DNA of 15,108 nt from UBA10364 sp905182675 (GTDB lineage Bacteria > Bacteroidota > Bacteroidia > Flavobacteriales > Schleiferiaceae). Within the stretch, counting starts at the first letter, position 1. Every line of letters begins with the position of its first letter. The stretch covers positions 1 through 15,108 of the forward strand of contig CAWVWE010000037.1 of assembly GCA_963933975.1 (NCBI GenBank), written 5' to 3'. The notes beneath the pieces were generated by a model. The model searched no databases, was not told the origin of the DNA, and was given only the letters and a program-made list of their open reading frames with translations. Positions 1 through 7,805 of this stretch are shown here, piece after piece. The translations under genes were made by a program, and so were the position numbers.

Positions 1-1856
1 CCCTGACGGTTTCTCGCAATAAATGCTGGATATCCGCTAACAACAGCCGGCTTAATACTTGGCCATACGGCGTCTGGTCCTTGTGCTTTGACCAGCTCCT
101 GAGAAAGCACAATATCACCCTCTAAGCATCCATCAGCCAGCAACCTGCTTATGTCAAATCCAGCTCCCCCAATGTTTATGTTCTGCTGAGGGTTAGCCAC
201 TCTTGTGCTTGTCGCAGCACATATATGTATGCCTATTCTAAGGGATAGTTCAATCTTATGTTTTTGGTTCAGTCTCTCTACAATCCCGTGCATACACTGG
301 GCTGCTTTCAGTGTTGAAATCGGACTTGAATTATTGCCCTGACGACCCCCAACCGCAACAACGTGGTCGCCGTCTATACGGAGCACTTCAAGTCCATAAG
401 GCTTGATTTCTGCTTTAAACGCTTCAAAATATGCGTTTAGTATTGGGAAGAGTTCATCTGGAGCAGTCTGAGAAACAAACGATCCAAAACGAAAAAATCG
501 TGATGTAAGTACTATTAAATCTGGGTAAGTGATTATTTCATGTACCGCTGATTCATCCAGGTTCGTTAAAGAAACAGCAGTCAAGTCTTCCAGCAATTTC
601 TCCTCTTTCTCCTTGAGGTGCTCTAATTGAGCATTGATATTTTGTCTTTTGCGCTTAACACGTAGTGCTCTTCTCGTTAAGAACAACGCAAGGAGTAATA
701 GTACTGCTTGAATAATTAGGTTTCTATTGTGCTTTCTTAAGGTTGATTTAACGTAATCTGATTCCGTTAAATTATCGCTGAGCATGTCATAGCCTATACG
801 CCCTACTAAATTCTGAAGCGCCTTGGAGTTGGTCCTGGTCAGCGTGGAATCCATATTTCTCGTGAGCTGGGAATCGCCATAAGCTTGATCCACCATTAAA
901 ATTTGATCATACACACCGTTCACGGAGTCTGGGTGGACCAATTGGTAATAGCGTAGCATCATATAGAGCGCCTCACGATGCGATTTCCAGCCCTCCTTTT
1001 TCTTATTAATTCGATAAGCAATTTGACGCCTAACCCAACTTTCGTTCTCTTGTGTTCTAGAGAGCACCATGTCGCTTGTTAAAAAAAACGACTTAGCATC
1101 ACGTTCCCACTCTACCAGAGAAAACTCCGCCTTGGCGAGATTCACTTGGTCTAGAAAAATAGGGTTTTTAGTAATACCAGGGACCTCCTTCAACGCGGTG
1201 TAGGCTCGTTTAAAACCTGCGGTGTCTTCAAGCTCCATGAGTGTTGGCATTGAAAAAAATACAGGATACCACCAGTTGGGGCTGTCTGTTCTTTTATATG
1301 CCGTCTCCGCACTGTCATAAGCCACCGCAGCGAGCTCGAAATCCCCCATTAAAGTATGGGTATTTGCCATTTGATAGAGCACTGCAGCGCGTAGTCTTGG
1401 CTGCGCAACATTAAGAGCGTATTTAGCAAATGTTAAGCTCCGGGAGTATTCATTAAGGTTGTAAAAAATCACAGAAACCCTATCCGAAATAGCGCCTTCA
1501 TATTTACCCAAATCATGCTCACGGTCGTAATCATAGGCCTTATTAAGGTAATGTGCAGCAGAATCATATAGCGAAGAGAATATAAATGCATTCCCAATGG
1601 TATAGAGCGCTTTATATTTCATTGTTACACTATCCGAAGGCGACCATTTATTTGCGTTTTTCAATGTAGCTACATACAGTGCCAATTCCTTTCGCTTGTC
1701 TAAAGTCCTATAAGCGGTGAAGTAGGCAGCTGCTTGAGCAGCAGAGTCTACTTCGGTGTTCGCAACGATCGGCAAATTGATAAGCGACTCTTTTGTCTGC
1801 GACAACACCATAAACGGGTGCACACCTAATATGATTGTCAACAGAAGCAGCCTCAT
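1..1856 (-). CDS. TPR-like, membrane-anchored protein with divergent class III cyclase domain (3' end outside window)
   Basis: This is an open frame of about 618 codons from an ATG at 1856 to the left edge, with no stop in the window. It starts with a signal-like segment (MRLLLLTIILGVHPFMVLS). A long helical region with TPR-like repeats follows (roughly residues 70-330), then one membrane helix (about 378-396, LIIQAVLLLLALFL), a short charged coiled coil, and a cyclase homology domain from about 440 onward. Seen in that domain are VLRIDGDHVVAV (second metal Asp kept), LSLRIGIHICA and EGDIVLSQELV. The first metal-binding Asp of the usual FADI motif appears replaced (VLTSRFFRF), and the Lys before the GD motif is not evident. 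Its ATG overlaps the stop of the upstream gene (ATGA), so the two are probably translated together. I infer a sensor or regulatory protein with the cyclase domain in the cytoplasm; catalytic activity is doubtful. Confidence 0.8.
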   Translation of the reverse strand, partial: MRLLLLTIILGVHPFMVLSQTKESLINLPIVANTEVDSAAQAAAYFTAYRTLDKRKELALYVATLKNANKWSPSDSVTMKYKALYTIGNAFIFSSLYDSAAHYLNKAYDYDREHDLGKYEGAISDRVSVIFYNLNEYSRSLTFAKYALNVAQPRLRAAVLYQMANTHTLMGDFELAAVAYDSAETAYKRTDSPNWWYPVFFSMPTLMELEDTAGFKRAYTALKEVPGITKNPIFLDQVNLAKAEFSLVEWERDAKSFFLTSDMVLSRTQENESWVRRQIAYRINKKKEGWKSHREALYMMLRYYQLVHPDSVNGVYDQILMVDQAYGDSQLTRNMDSTLTRTNSKALQNLVGRIGYDMLSDNLTESDYVKSTLRKHNRNLIIQAVLLLLALFLTRRALRVKRKRQNINAQLEHLKEKEEKLLEDLTAVSLTNLDESAVHEIITYPDLIVLTSRFFRFGSFVSQTAPDELFPILNAYFEAFKAEIKPYGLEVLRIDGDHVVAVGGRQGNNSSPISTLKAAQCMHGIVERLNQKHKIELSLRIGIHICAATSTRVANPQQNINIGGAGFDISRLLADGCLEGDIVLSQELVKAQGPDAVWPSIKPAVVSGYPAFIARNRQ

Positions 1857-2809
1857 ACCGTTGTAATTTTCATCATGGTACAGTCCAGTTCCGCAATAGA
1901 TACAGGTTCCTGGATCATATAATTTTCACTCGGTCGTAAAAAACCTTTGATCCGGTCTGTTATCCACACTTCACCCGGCGCACCCTGATAAGAGCACTTT
2001 GCTGCTTGGTCAATCGCCAGCCCCAGTATATCCACCCTGACGGAAGAGTCTCCTAAAGGACCAAAAACAACATCTCCATAAGACATTCCTGTACGAATTG
2101 ACGCACCACTGCCGGATTTATCTAACACCTCTTGCAAAGAAGAAACATATGCCATCGCACGCTCAAATTGCTGCTGGGGGATGAGATTATGAGACTTACA
2201 GACAGTCAATAATCGATCTCCAGATGTTCTTATTTTATCCAAGCCGTTTGCCGCAATCAATCGTTGATTTTCCCGTATTACAACCTCTTGTATTTGCCCC
2301 CTGCTCATGCCTTTAGGTAGCGGATTAGGTAGGAGTATTTCTGCTATTACAACGAGTGATTCACCCCAAATAATAGGGGTTATTTCGCCTGTTGCTATAT
2401 ATTCCTTAGCTGATTGTTCCGGCAATACGTTTGCTAGAAGCAGATCTAGTTTTAACTTTTGCTTTTCAAGCGCTTTTCCTTTTTCAAAACTTCTTGCGTT
2501 CTCAGAGAGCAAATAAAGAAGCGCCAAAATAAAGATGAGAAGTACCGCCAGCAGTAAGTATTCCGCAATCTGAATTTTTTCAGCCAACTTTTGTTGCTTC
2601 TGTAGTGCGATAAGCTGATCATCTACAGGCTTAAACAGCTTATCCACATGAGATCTGGTGGTCGCCGTCCTATCAATAATGAACTGCTCACTCTCGCGAA
2701 TTTTACGCTCCTGTTCTTGCTTATTTACTATCGTCTCTCCCTGGGCGGTTGCCGCCAAGCTTATAAACAATGAAGCAAACAGAACGATAAGTCGGTTAAA
2801 AAAACTCAT
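1853..2809 (-). CDS. Membrane protein with degenerate class III adenylate/guanylate cyclase domain
   Basis: This 318-residue protein has a signal peptide (cleavage near ATAQ, 20-23), a periplasmic helical stretch (24-78), one membrane helix (81-101), and a cytoplasmic linker containing LLANVLPEQSAKEYIATGEI (124-143). That linker matches the conserved helix just before class III cyclase domains. The domain fills 145-318. The metal-binding positions read E157 (VVIAEI, normally Asp) and D198 (KIRTSGD). The adenine-recognition pair looks kept as K192 and D260. The transition-state Asn and Arg of the DxWGxxVNxAxR motif read D267 and K271. Family membership is clear, but the changed residues suggest weak or no catalysis, or a partner role. 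It is the first gene of a pair and shares an ATGA junction with the TPR-cyclase gene. Confidence 0.88.
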   Translation of the reverse strand: MSFFNRLIVLFASLFISLAATAQGETIVNKQEQERKIRESEQFIIDRTATTRSHVDKLFKPVDDQLIALQKQQKLAEKIQIAEYLLLAVLLIFILALLYLLSENARSFEKGKALEKQKLKLDLLLANVLPEQSAKEYIATGEITPIIWGESLVVIAEILLPNPLPKGMSRGQIQEVVIRENQRLIAANGLDKIRTSGDRLLTVCKSHNLIPQQQFERAMAYVSSLQEVLDKSGSGASIRTGMSYGDVVFGPLGDSSVRVDILGLAIDQAAKCSYQGAPGEVWITDRIKGFLRPSENYMIQEPVSIAELDCTMMKITTV

Positions 2810-2833
2810 TTACAATAACATAAATCTGAGGGT

Positions 2834-2863
2834 TTAATATAGTCCAATTCTTACTAACCTCAA
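2834..2863 (-). promoter_or_regulatory. Possible Bacteroidota promoter for the cyclase-like pair
   Basis: On the minus strand, TTG at 2863-2861 is followed after 19 bases by TATATTAA at 2841-2834. The latter matches 6 of 8 positions of the -7 consensus TAnnTTTG (including its two free positions). Transcription would begin about 15-20 bases before the ATG at 2809. The spacing is right but the -7 match is imperfect. Confidence 0.35.
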
Positions 2864-2992
2864 CGCACTCCATGCTATGGGATGGTGTTGACCGTTTTAT
2901 CGATGTGTTTATTAACAGAGGTTTTTCAGGAACAAAACATTGTTTTCCCCCCACGACACGTCCTGTCAATATCTTCTAGTTTTTCACAATTG

Positions 2993-3024
2993 TTGGACAC
3001 TGTACCAAAGGTGTGATAAGTTGA
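2993..3024 (+). promoter_or_regulatory. Possible promoter for the secreted-protein cluster
   Basis: TTG at 2993-2995 is followed after 21 bases by TAAGTTGA at 3017-3024, a partial match to TAnnTTTG. This would give a leader of about 30 bases before the ATG at 3061. The leader is A/T-rich with no Shine-Dalgarno sequence, as is usual in Bacteroidota. Another -7-like string, TAGTTTTT at 2977-2984, has no well-spaced TTG. The 251-base divergent region 2810-3060 shows nothing else clear. Confidence 0.3.
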
Positions 3025-3060
3025 TTGCAATTCAATTAATAACCCTTAAAACAATGACCA

Positions 3061-3654
3061 ATGAAAAAAATCTGGATGGTGGCAGCAGCCACAACAACAG
3101 TGTTTATGCTGAGTGCTCAAGACGGCTCAGTTGAAACACAAGGAATCGGTGTAATCATAGATGCACATGCACTAGTAGACGTTGTGAACGATGAGATCGT
3201 ATTTGATTTCAGCAACGATGACCCCATGGAAGCCGGAGACGCTTTCGTATTAGGAGCAAACAAGTTCAGTGTTACCCATTTAAATTACTCCTTAATGATG
3301 AGTAACGCAGGGGTTGCGGATGGATCTATTTCAGTTCGTCTTTCAAATATGAACGAAGGGATGAGCTTGTCGTTGCTCGCGGATGGCTCCCAGCCCATGT
3401 CGCTGCCAAGCAACCAGTATGGAACCATAGGAAACGTTGTTCCAAACTTCGATGCTTCCCAAGGTGCTATTCCGGTAAAATTGACCTCAACAGACCAGGT
3501 ACTTATTGAAAACATAGGCACTTCTTATACTGGAAATGGTGCAGGAAACGGCTATGAACTAACCTACCTCGTGAGTCTAGAGGACTACGCTCAATTAGAT
3601 GCTGATAACGGTGCTCAAGATATGGGAACCGTCACCTACACAATTGCTGAATAA
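3061..3654 (+). CDS. Secreted beta-rich protein, candidate major surface subunit
   Basis: This 197-residue protein has a signal peptide (MKKIWMVAAATTTVFMLSA) cut before Q20. The mature part is acidic, rich in Asp, Asn, Ser and Gly, without Cys, and predicted to be nearly all beta strand. It ends in a hydrophobic strand, GTVTYTIAE. Residues about 30-80 (VIIDAHALVD to VTHLNYSLMMS) and 160-195 (GNGYELTYLVSLEDYAQL to TYTI) align by eye with the 171-residue protein at 6752, so the two appear homologous. The first position in the cluster, and a hairpin just behind it that could raise its mRNA level over that of the downstream genes, fit a structural subunit. I do not recognise a named family; WxL-like or pilin-like beta sandwiches are the nearest comparison. 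The ATG at 3054 is in another frame, so the start is 3061. Confidence 0.8.
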   Translation: MKKIWMVAAATTTVFMLSAQDGSVETQGIGVIIDAHALVDVVNDEIVFDFSNDDPMEAGDAFVLGANKFSVTHLNYSLMMSNAGVADGSISVRLSNMNEGMSLSLLADGSQPMSLPSNQYGTIGNVVPNFDASQGAIPVKLTSTDQVLIENIGTSYTGNGAGNGYELTYLVSLEDYAQLDADNGAQDMGTVTYTIAE

Positions 3655-3661
3655 AACAACT

Positions 3662-3691
3662 GCCGTCGCCTAACGGCGACGGCTTATTTAT
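3662..3691 (+). terminator. Intracistronic hairpin, partial terminator or mRNA-stabilising element
   Basis: A perfect 9-bp GC-rich stem has arms GCCGTCGCC (3662-3670) and GGCGACGGC (3675-3683) with a TAAC loop, followed by TTATTTAT. It sits between the stop of the candidate subunit gene (3654) and the next ATG (3697). The tail is not a pure T run, so I expect attenuation or 3' protection rather than full termination. Confidence 0.6.
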
Positions 3692-3696
3692 AAAAT

Positions 3697-4470
3697 ATGA
3701 AAACTACAATCGTCTACATCATTGGATTCGTTTTGTCCATCATTACGCTCTCTGGACAAGTGGTGCTTCAAAGTGGGCTGACCCATAGGTTCTCTGCGCC
3801 GCCGGGCAACTATGACACCTTTCCTATTAAACTCAAAAACATTGGACTTAAACCATGCGGTTTCAGTATTGAACTTGCAGACCTCAGCATCGAGTGCGAC
3901 AGCGGGTACCGTTATCTTAAGCCTGGCACTACAGCACAAAGTTGTGCGCAATGGCTAGAATCAGAAAGATATACAGGGTCTTTAGCGCCTCAAGAAGAAA
4001 TATTGATCAAAGTGATCATGCGCATTCCGGAGGACTACAACTTACCGTCCGCTCAGGCATGTCTGCTAATTAGCTCCCTACCCCTAGAGGATCCTCAAGA
4101 TTTAAAGAAGCTCCAGGTTAGAATGCGTTATGCCTTAAATGTCCTCTATCGAAACCCAATGGTCCCCGGGGTGGTTGCTTTACATGCGAAAACCCTTCGA
4201 ATGGACTCTATAAAGGGAGTGTGGGCGCTACGGTATCTAAACACGGGGAATGTTGATAGGATTATTTCTTCAAAAGCACACCTGCTCAATGAAAATGGTC
4301 AAGTTATATACCGAACAGAGAGCCTTCATTCAAAAAGTTTCATTCCCAACCAGTGTAGAACCCTTGAGTTCCCCTCCCAAGATTTGCCTTCCGGAAAATA
4401 TCAAATGGTGGTCGTTAGTCATACCGATTTAGGAGAAAAGTTTGGACTTACACATTCTTTTGAGCGGTGA
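3697..4470 (+). CDS. Two-Ig-domain periplasmic protein, chaperone-like or DUF916-like
   Basis: This 257-residue protein has a signal peptide (cut near LSG|Q, 20/21) and no other membrane helix. The mature size of about 237 residues matches PapD-type fimbrial chaperones. Domain 1 (about 22-145) reads as an Ig-like fold with NYDTFPIKLKNIG, then a lone Trp (W86) before LAPQEEILIKVIMRIPEDY, the pattern seen in DUF916 and related P-pilus-chaperone-like domains. Domain 2 (about 155-257) has VWALRYLNTGNVDRI and DLPSGKYQMVVV, as in DUF3324-like or COG1470-like domains. Five Cys are present (54, 67, 83, 122, 220). Its stop overlaps the GTG start of the next gene (GTGA). The role as chaperone or binding partner of the small secreted proteins is inferred from order and size. 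Confidence 0.75.
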   Translation: MKTTIVYIIGFVLSIITLSGQVVLQSGLTHRFSAPPGNYDTFPIKLKNIGLKPCGFSIELADLSIECDSGYRYLKPGTTAQSCAQWLESERYTGSLAPQEEILIKVIMRIPEDYNLPSAQACLLISSLPLEDPQDLKKLQVRMRYALNVLYRNPMVPGVVALHAKTLRMDSIKGVWALRYLNTGNVDRIISSKAHLLNENGQVIYRTESLHSKSFIPNQCRTLEFPSQDLPSGKYQMVVVSHTDLGEKFGLTHSFER

Positions 4471-6755
4471 AAAAAAAGCTAATCTTCCTCCTATTTCTTC
4501 TGCTAATCACAAAAGATTTATACCCTCAGCACTGTGGATCTTTGGTATTGACAACTCCTTCATCCGTTAATGCAAACCAGCTATGGCCTCTTCAGTTGTC
4601 ATGGAAGGGGCTTGCGTCAGAGGGTGACATGGTACTGGATGTTCAAGTTCCTGACCATTTTACACTGCTTTCTAAGCCCACTATGGCTCTTTCAGATTCA
4701 GGTAATGCTTTCCTTATGATTCTCTCCAGCCCCTTTACGCCCGCGAAAGAGTACACTATAAAGGTTACATTAGAAGATGAGAGTGAGTTTACAAATTGCT
4801 TAACGGATTCTGTTTGCTTTCAAATACTCCCTGTTCCAAGAGCTGAGGCGCTATTAACAGAAACTCAAGGTGACAGTCTATCATTTTACCTCACCAACAC
4901 CGGAAACGTAACGCTGAAATATAGGAGCGCCATGATACTGCCTGGTGAACATCTTAAATCCACGGTGGGGAGAAGTCAGCTTGTAAAGCAACAGTTGTTA
5001 CTCAAGGTTCAAAGCCTCTACGGATGGGACACGACCATAACACTCTTCTCGAAAACAAAAACATACCCTTCCGTTATATCGGTGACTCCCCAAAGTATGG
5101 GCGCGCCATGGGTGCGGTGGGATTATCAAGCAACCGTGGGGAATACGTTCAGCTCACTAGGCAGGATAGCCGCGGTTCAGCCTAAGTACTCTTTGAACCT
5201 TCAACTTTGGAATACCCGGATAAGAGGCCAAGGAAAGATTCTGAGCGACTGGGGTTCTTTTTCCGCTGGAAAAGCAGTAGTTCAAGCCCACAACTTAGAG
5301 CGACCGTATAAATCCTCCTTTATAAACACTTCTTTAAATCTACACTCCTTCGCCGCTATTCTGAAGATGTTACAAGACAGCCAACTACTCGGTATTGCGT
5401 GGAACAATGGGACACATAGCCACCAAGCGAGACTACATAGAACTCAGGGTCTTGTTCGTTTAGGACTTAAGTCTAGTTATGCTAAAGGTGCGAACAATAT
5501 CAACCTACAGCTGATTGATCAGAGTGGACAGCTTCATTACCAAAGAAAAAAAGACAAGCACTTTTTAGCCATAAGTGCTGCATACATTGCGGATGCACAG
5601 CAAAGCAAATCCCCGGTAAAGTCCTACCTCAGAGCACATTCTTCCGGTCAACGCGGCCCCATTTCTTGGAACGCGCAGTCTTCTCTATTTGAGTCCACTA
5701 CAGGCCCCTGGAATCATTTCCACCTACTACAAACTGATGTACAACTACGGCGATGGATGTGTTCATTTCAAACCACATTAACACAGGCAGAAAATGCAAC
5801 GGAGAAATATCTCTTCAAAACAAATTATACATCTCAGCGATGGACTGCTCAAAGCTCTATAGAGCGCAGAGTCTCTCTTTTTCAAAACGCCCAATACCTT
5901 GCTCAGTATAATCTATACTACAGGCCCAGCAGGCTATTCCTTCAAGCGGGTTACAAGCAAAATCTTTCAACAGAATCGTGGTCTATTCAGACCAGTGGAA
6001 GCTTTCAGGCTCCGGGTTTTTCAATGGGTTGGCAGGGGAGTCTCCTACAGCGGGGTTCACATCGCACACCCCGCTTTGTTGGCGGGGTACAAATTGGGCG
6101 AAAAGTATCAACGGGAACGGTTAGACTCCTTTTACAAAATACGCGGCGCGGCAGCCTAGCTTGGAGCGGTGAACTGCATAAGAGCTCGAGGCTAAAGGAA
6201 CTGAAAGGACGATGCGTTGATCAAAACAATACGCCAATCGCCGGAGTTGTGCTTTCCATACAAGGTAAAAAAGTACAGTCATCAACCAACGGTGACTTTG
6301 AATTTCAAGAGCTCAAAGGCGAGGATGCTCATATAGATATTCAGGCCTCCAGCCTTCCCTTCGCTACTTCACCAAAAGAAGGATTCAGTGTTCATCGCGC
6401 ACTAGTAAAGAGGTCTCAAAAGACCGTTCTGGTTTTTGAGCAATCACATGGTATTACCGGCCAATTAATTGTCGCTTACTCTTCTCCTGCGGAGCTTCGG
6501 TCCAATATTGTCTTTCAACAATACCAACTACTGCTCTACCATGATTCAGGTGAACAGTTTAATGCGCAGATTCTCCCTGATGGACGGTTCACTGTTGGCG
6601 GGTTGCCTTGTGGGAAGTATAGAGGAGTTATTCAACCACTTCCACAAGGGTTTTCTTATGAAAACATCGACTTCGAGGTGTCCTCTGGAGGGTTAAAAAA
6701 ATTGAGCATCTGTTTTAACCAATTGGTGCAAAATATTCCTTTTCAAACCTTATGA
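4467..6755 (+). CDS. Usher-like outer-membrane barrel protein with Ig-like N terminus and Cna-B-like C terminus
   Basis: This 762-residue protein starts at a GTG that overlaps the previous stop; the signal peptide is cut near YPQ (20/21). Residues 24-120 and about 120-200 look like Ig-type domains (SLSFYLTNTGNVTLKY at 137-152 is typical). Residues about 205-575 show repeated alternating polar and aromatic strands, as in an outer-membrane barrel. Residues 577-625 form a carboxypeptidase-regulatory/Cna-B-like domain (LKGRCVDQNNTPIAGVVLSI and GDFEFQEL), and 662-722 a second beta domain (DGRFTVGGLPCGKYRG). Classical ushers also pair a barrel with C-terminal beta domains and have about 800 residues. 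I see no TonB box, plug or POTRA domain. The barrel call rests on pattern only; usher homology is not shown by sequence. Confidence 0.7.
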   Translation: MKKKLIFLLFLLLITKDLYPQHCGSLVLTTPSSVNANQLWPLQLSWKGLASEGDMVLDVQVPDHFTLLSKPTMALSDSGNAFLMILSSPFTPAKEYTIKVTLEDESEFTNCLTDSVCFQILPVPRAEALLTETQGDSLSFYLTNTGNVTLKYRSAMILPGEHLKSTVGRSQLVKQQLLLKVQSLYGWDTTITLFSKTKTYPSVISVTPQSMGAPWVRWDYQATVGNTFSSLGRIAAVQPKYSLNLQLWNTRIRGQGKILSDWGSFSAGKAVVQAHNLERPYKSSFINTSLNLHSFAAILKMLQDSQLLGIAWNNGTHSHQARLHRTQGLVRLGLKSSYAKGANNINLQLIDQSGQLHYQRKKDKHFLAISAAYIADAQQSKSPVKSYLRAHSSGQRGPISWNAQSSLFESTTGPWNHFHLLQTDVQLRRWMCSFQTTLTQAENATEKYLFKTNYTSQRWTAQSSIERRVSLFQNAQYLAQYNLYYRPSRLFLQAGYKQNLSTESWSIQTSGSFQAPGFSMGWQGSLLQRGSHRTPRFVGGVQIGRKVSTGTVRLLLQNTRRGSLAWSGELHKSSRLKELKGRCVDQNNTPIAGVVLSIQGKKVQSSTNGDFEFQELKGEDAHIDIQASSLPFATSPKEGFSVHRALVKRSQKTVLVFEQSHGITGQLIVAYSSPAELRSNIVFQQYQLLLYHDSGEQFNAQILPDGRFTVGGLPCGKYRGVIQPLPQGFSYENIDFEVSSGGLKKLSICFNQLVQNIPFQTL

Positions 6756-7267
6756 AACAGATCATTCCATATCTATTCCTGTTGTGTTGTCCTGAGCTGG
6801 CAGGACAAACCACTTTAAGTGAAACTCAGGCCGCACTCATCGTGGATTTTCATCCCATTATCCTGATTTCCATAGACAACCAGCAGGTTCAAGTGTCTGC
6901 TCCGGCTTTAACCTCAGCAGGAAGCTCCTTGTTACACGATTCCTTACGAGTCTCTAGCCTTTTGCGCTATACCCTTAGTCGATCGCTTTATTCACCACAT
7001 GAAATTAGTTATCAAATCTTGACTCCGCCAGGGATTTACGCTGTACTTCGTTACTCGAACAGCTCACCCTTAAGCGGAGAGCTGCAACTCACCCCTTCAA
7101 CATCACATAACACGGGAATACAGACCATCGGAATTTCGCAAAAAGGCGGTCATACAGGCTGGGAAACACAGGATGGACTTCCCCTACAATTGCTCATAAC
7201 CGCTAACCGCTATGGAGCGCTCAGTACCGCTGTTCAACAACTCAACATCACCTACCAATGTCACTAA
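6752..7267 (+). CDS. Secreted beta protein, candidate minor subunit
   Basis: This 171-residue protein has a signal peptide (cut near LAG|Q, 18/19) and a beta-rich mature part. The segment ALIVDFHPII...SLLRYTLSRS (28-78) aligns with residues 30-80 of the 197-residue protein. LPLQLLITANRYGAL (143-157) aligns with its YELTYLVSLEDYAQL (165-179). Both end in a TY-containing strand (here NITYQCH). It begins in an ATGA overlap with the barrel gene. Low Asp content and later position suggest a minor or tip component rather than the bulk subunit. No named family is recognised. Confidence 0.72.
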   Translation: MKQIIPYLFLLCCPELAGQTTLSETQAALIVDFHPIILISIDNQQVQVSAPALTSAGSSLLHDSLRVSSLLRYTLSRSLYSPHEISYQILTPPGIYAVLRYSNSSPLSGELQLTPSTSHNTGIQTIGISQKGGHTGWETQDGLPLQLLITANRYGALSTAVQQLNITYQCH

Positions 7268-7758
7268 AAACCCTACTATATTTTCTGAGCGTTGTATTTC
7301 TAAGACCAGATTCATTGTGTGCGCAGCAGCTCCACATAGATTACACACGAAATCCTGTAGAGGTAACTGAAGCCCATTTAGAAATCCCTTTCACGGCGGG
7401 CTCTGACTATGCCTCTAACATTCCATTGTCCACTGCTGCCATTGTTCGGGTAGAAGACCTAAGTGAATTTGAACCTTGGTGTCTGCAGGCGTACCTGTTA
7501 GGGCAAAGTGCCAATACCCCATCTATCACCCTGTCCGCAGATCTTGAAAGCGTTAACCTCTCTCAAGCTGCTCTGGACGGTACCCCGTTATCACTGCAGC
7601 TGGAGTCCTTTGCAAGACCTGTTTTTTCAGGAATAGGCAATGTAAATCAACTGTTCGTTCAACTCAGTATTCAAGGGGCACAGGTGTCGCAACATGTTGG
7701 AGAAACGCTTTACACCATACAATGGGAATTGGTTTCTGGAGGTTGCTTGGTTCCATAA
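7258..7758 (+). CDS. Small secreted beta protein with WxL-like ends, candidate tip component
   Basis: This 166-residue protein overlaps the previous gene by 10 bases. A signal peptide ends at LCA|Q (22/23). Two features recall the WxL domain of Gram-positive surface proteins: VRVEDLSEFEPWCLQAYL (63-80), like the first DxR...GWxL motif, and TLYTIQWELVSG (150-161), like the terminal WxL strand. It has two Cys in the mature part (75 and 163) that could form a disulfide. It is the last gene of the cluster, followed directly by a strong terminator. I infer a secreted partner of the barrel and Ig-domain proteins; function is otherwise unknown. Confidence 0.7.
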   Translation: MSLKTLLYFLSVVFLRPDSLCAQQLHIDYTRNPVEVTEAHLEIPFTAGSDYASNIPLSTAAIVRVEDLSEFEPWCLQAYLLGQSANTPSITLSADLESVNLSQAALDGTPLSLQLESFARPVFSGIGNVNQLFVQLSIQGAQVSQHVGETLYTIQWELVSGGCLVP

Positions 7759-7784
7759 AAAAACCCGGCGCTAGGCCGGGTTTT
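7757..7784 (+). terminator. Bidirectional rho-independent terminator
   Basis: A 10-bp stem has arms AAAACCCGGC (7760-7769) and GCCGGGTTTT (7775-7784) with a 5-base loop. It has a T run on the plus strand and seven A (T on the minus strand) at 7757-7763. It lies between two convergent genes and can serve both the secreted-protein cluster and the kinase gene. Confidence 0.88.
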
Positions 7785-7805
7785 AAAAGGTATTCAGCGT
7801 TAGTG

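Noticed and set aside
2307..2516. Plus-strand 69-codon ORF inside the 318-residue cyclase-like gene
   Set aside because: It is opposite a well-supported gene with clear domain motifs, and its product shows no recognisable features.
2940..3134. Plus-strand ORF overlapping the start of the secreted 197-residue protein
   Set aside because: It ends inside the signal-peptide-bearing gene in another frame and has low-complexity content; the ATG at 3061 has a proper signal peptide.
3658..3690. Reading the hairpin after the first secreted gene as a complete terminator that ends the operon
   Set aside because: The tail after the stem is broken by A, the next gene starts 14 bases later, and no separate promoter fits in the gap.
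5899..6159. Plus-strand 86-codon ORF within the barrel gene
   Set aside because: It is a frame shadow of the 762-residue protein, whose barrel-like pattern continues unbroken through this part.
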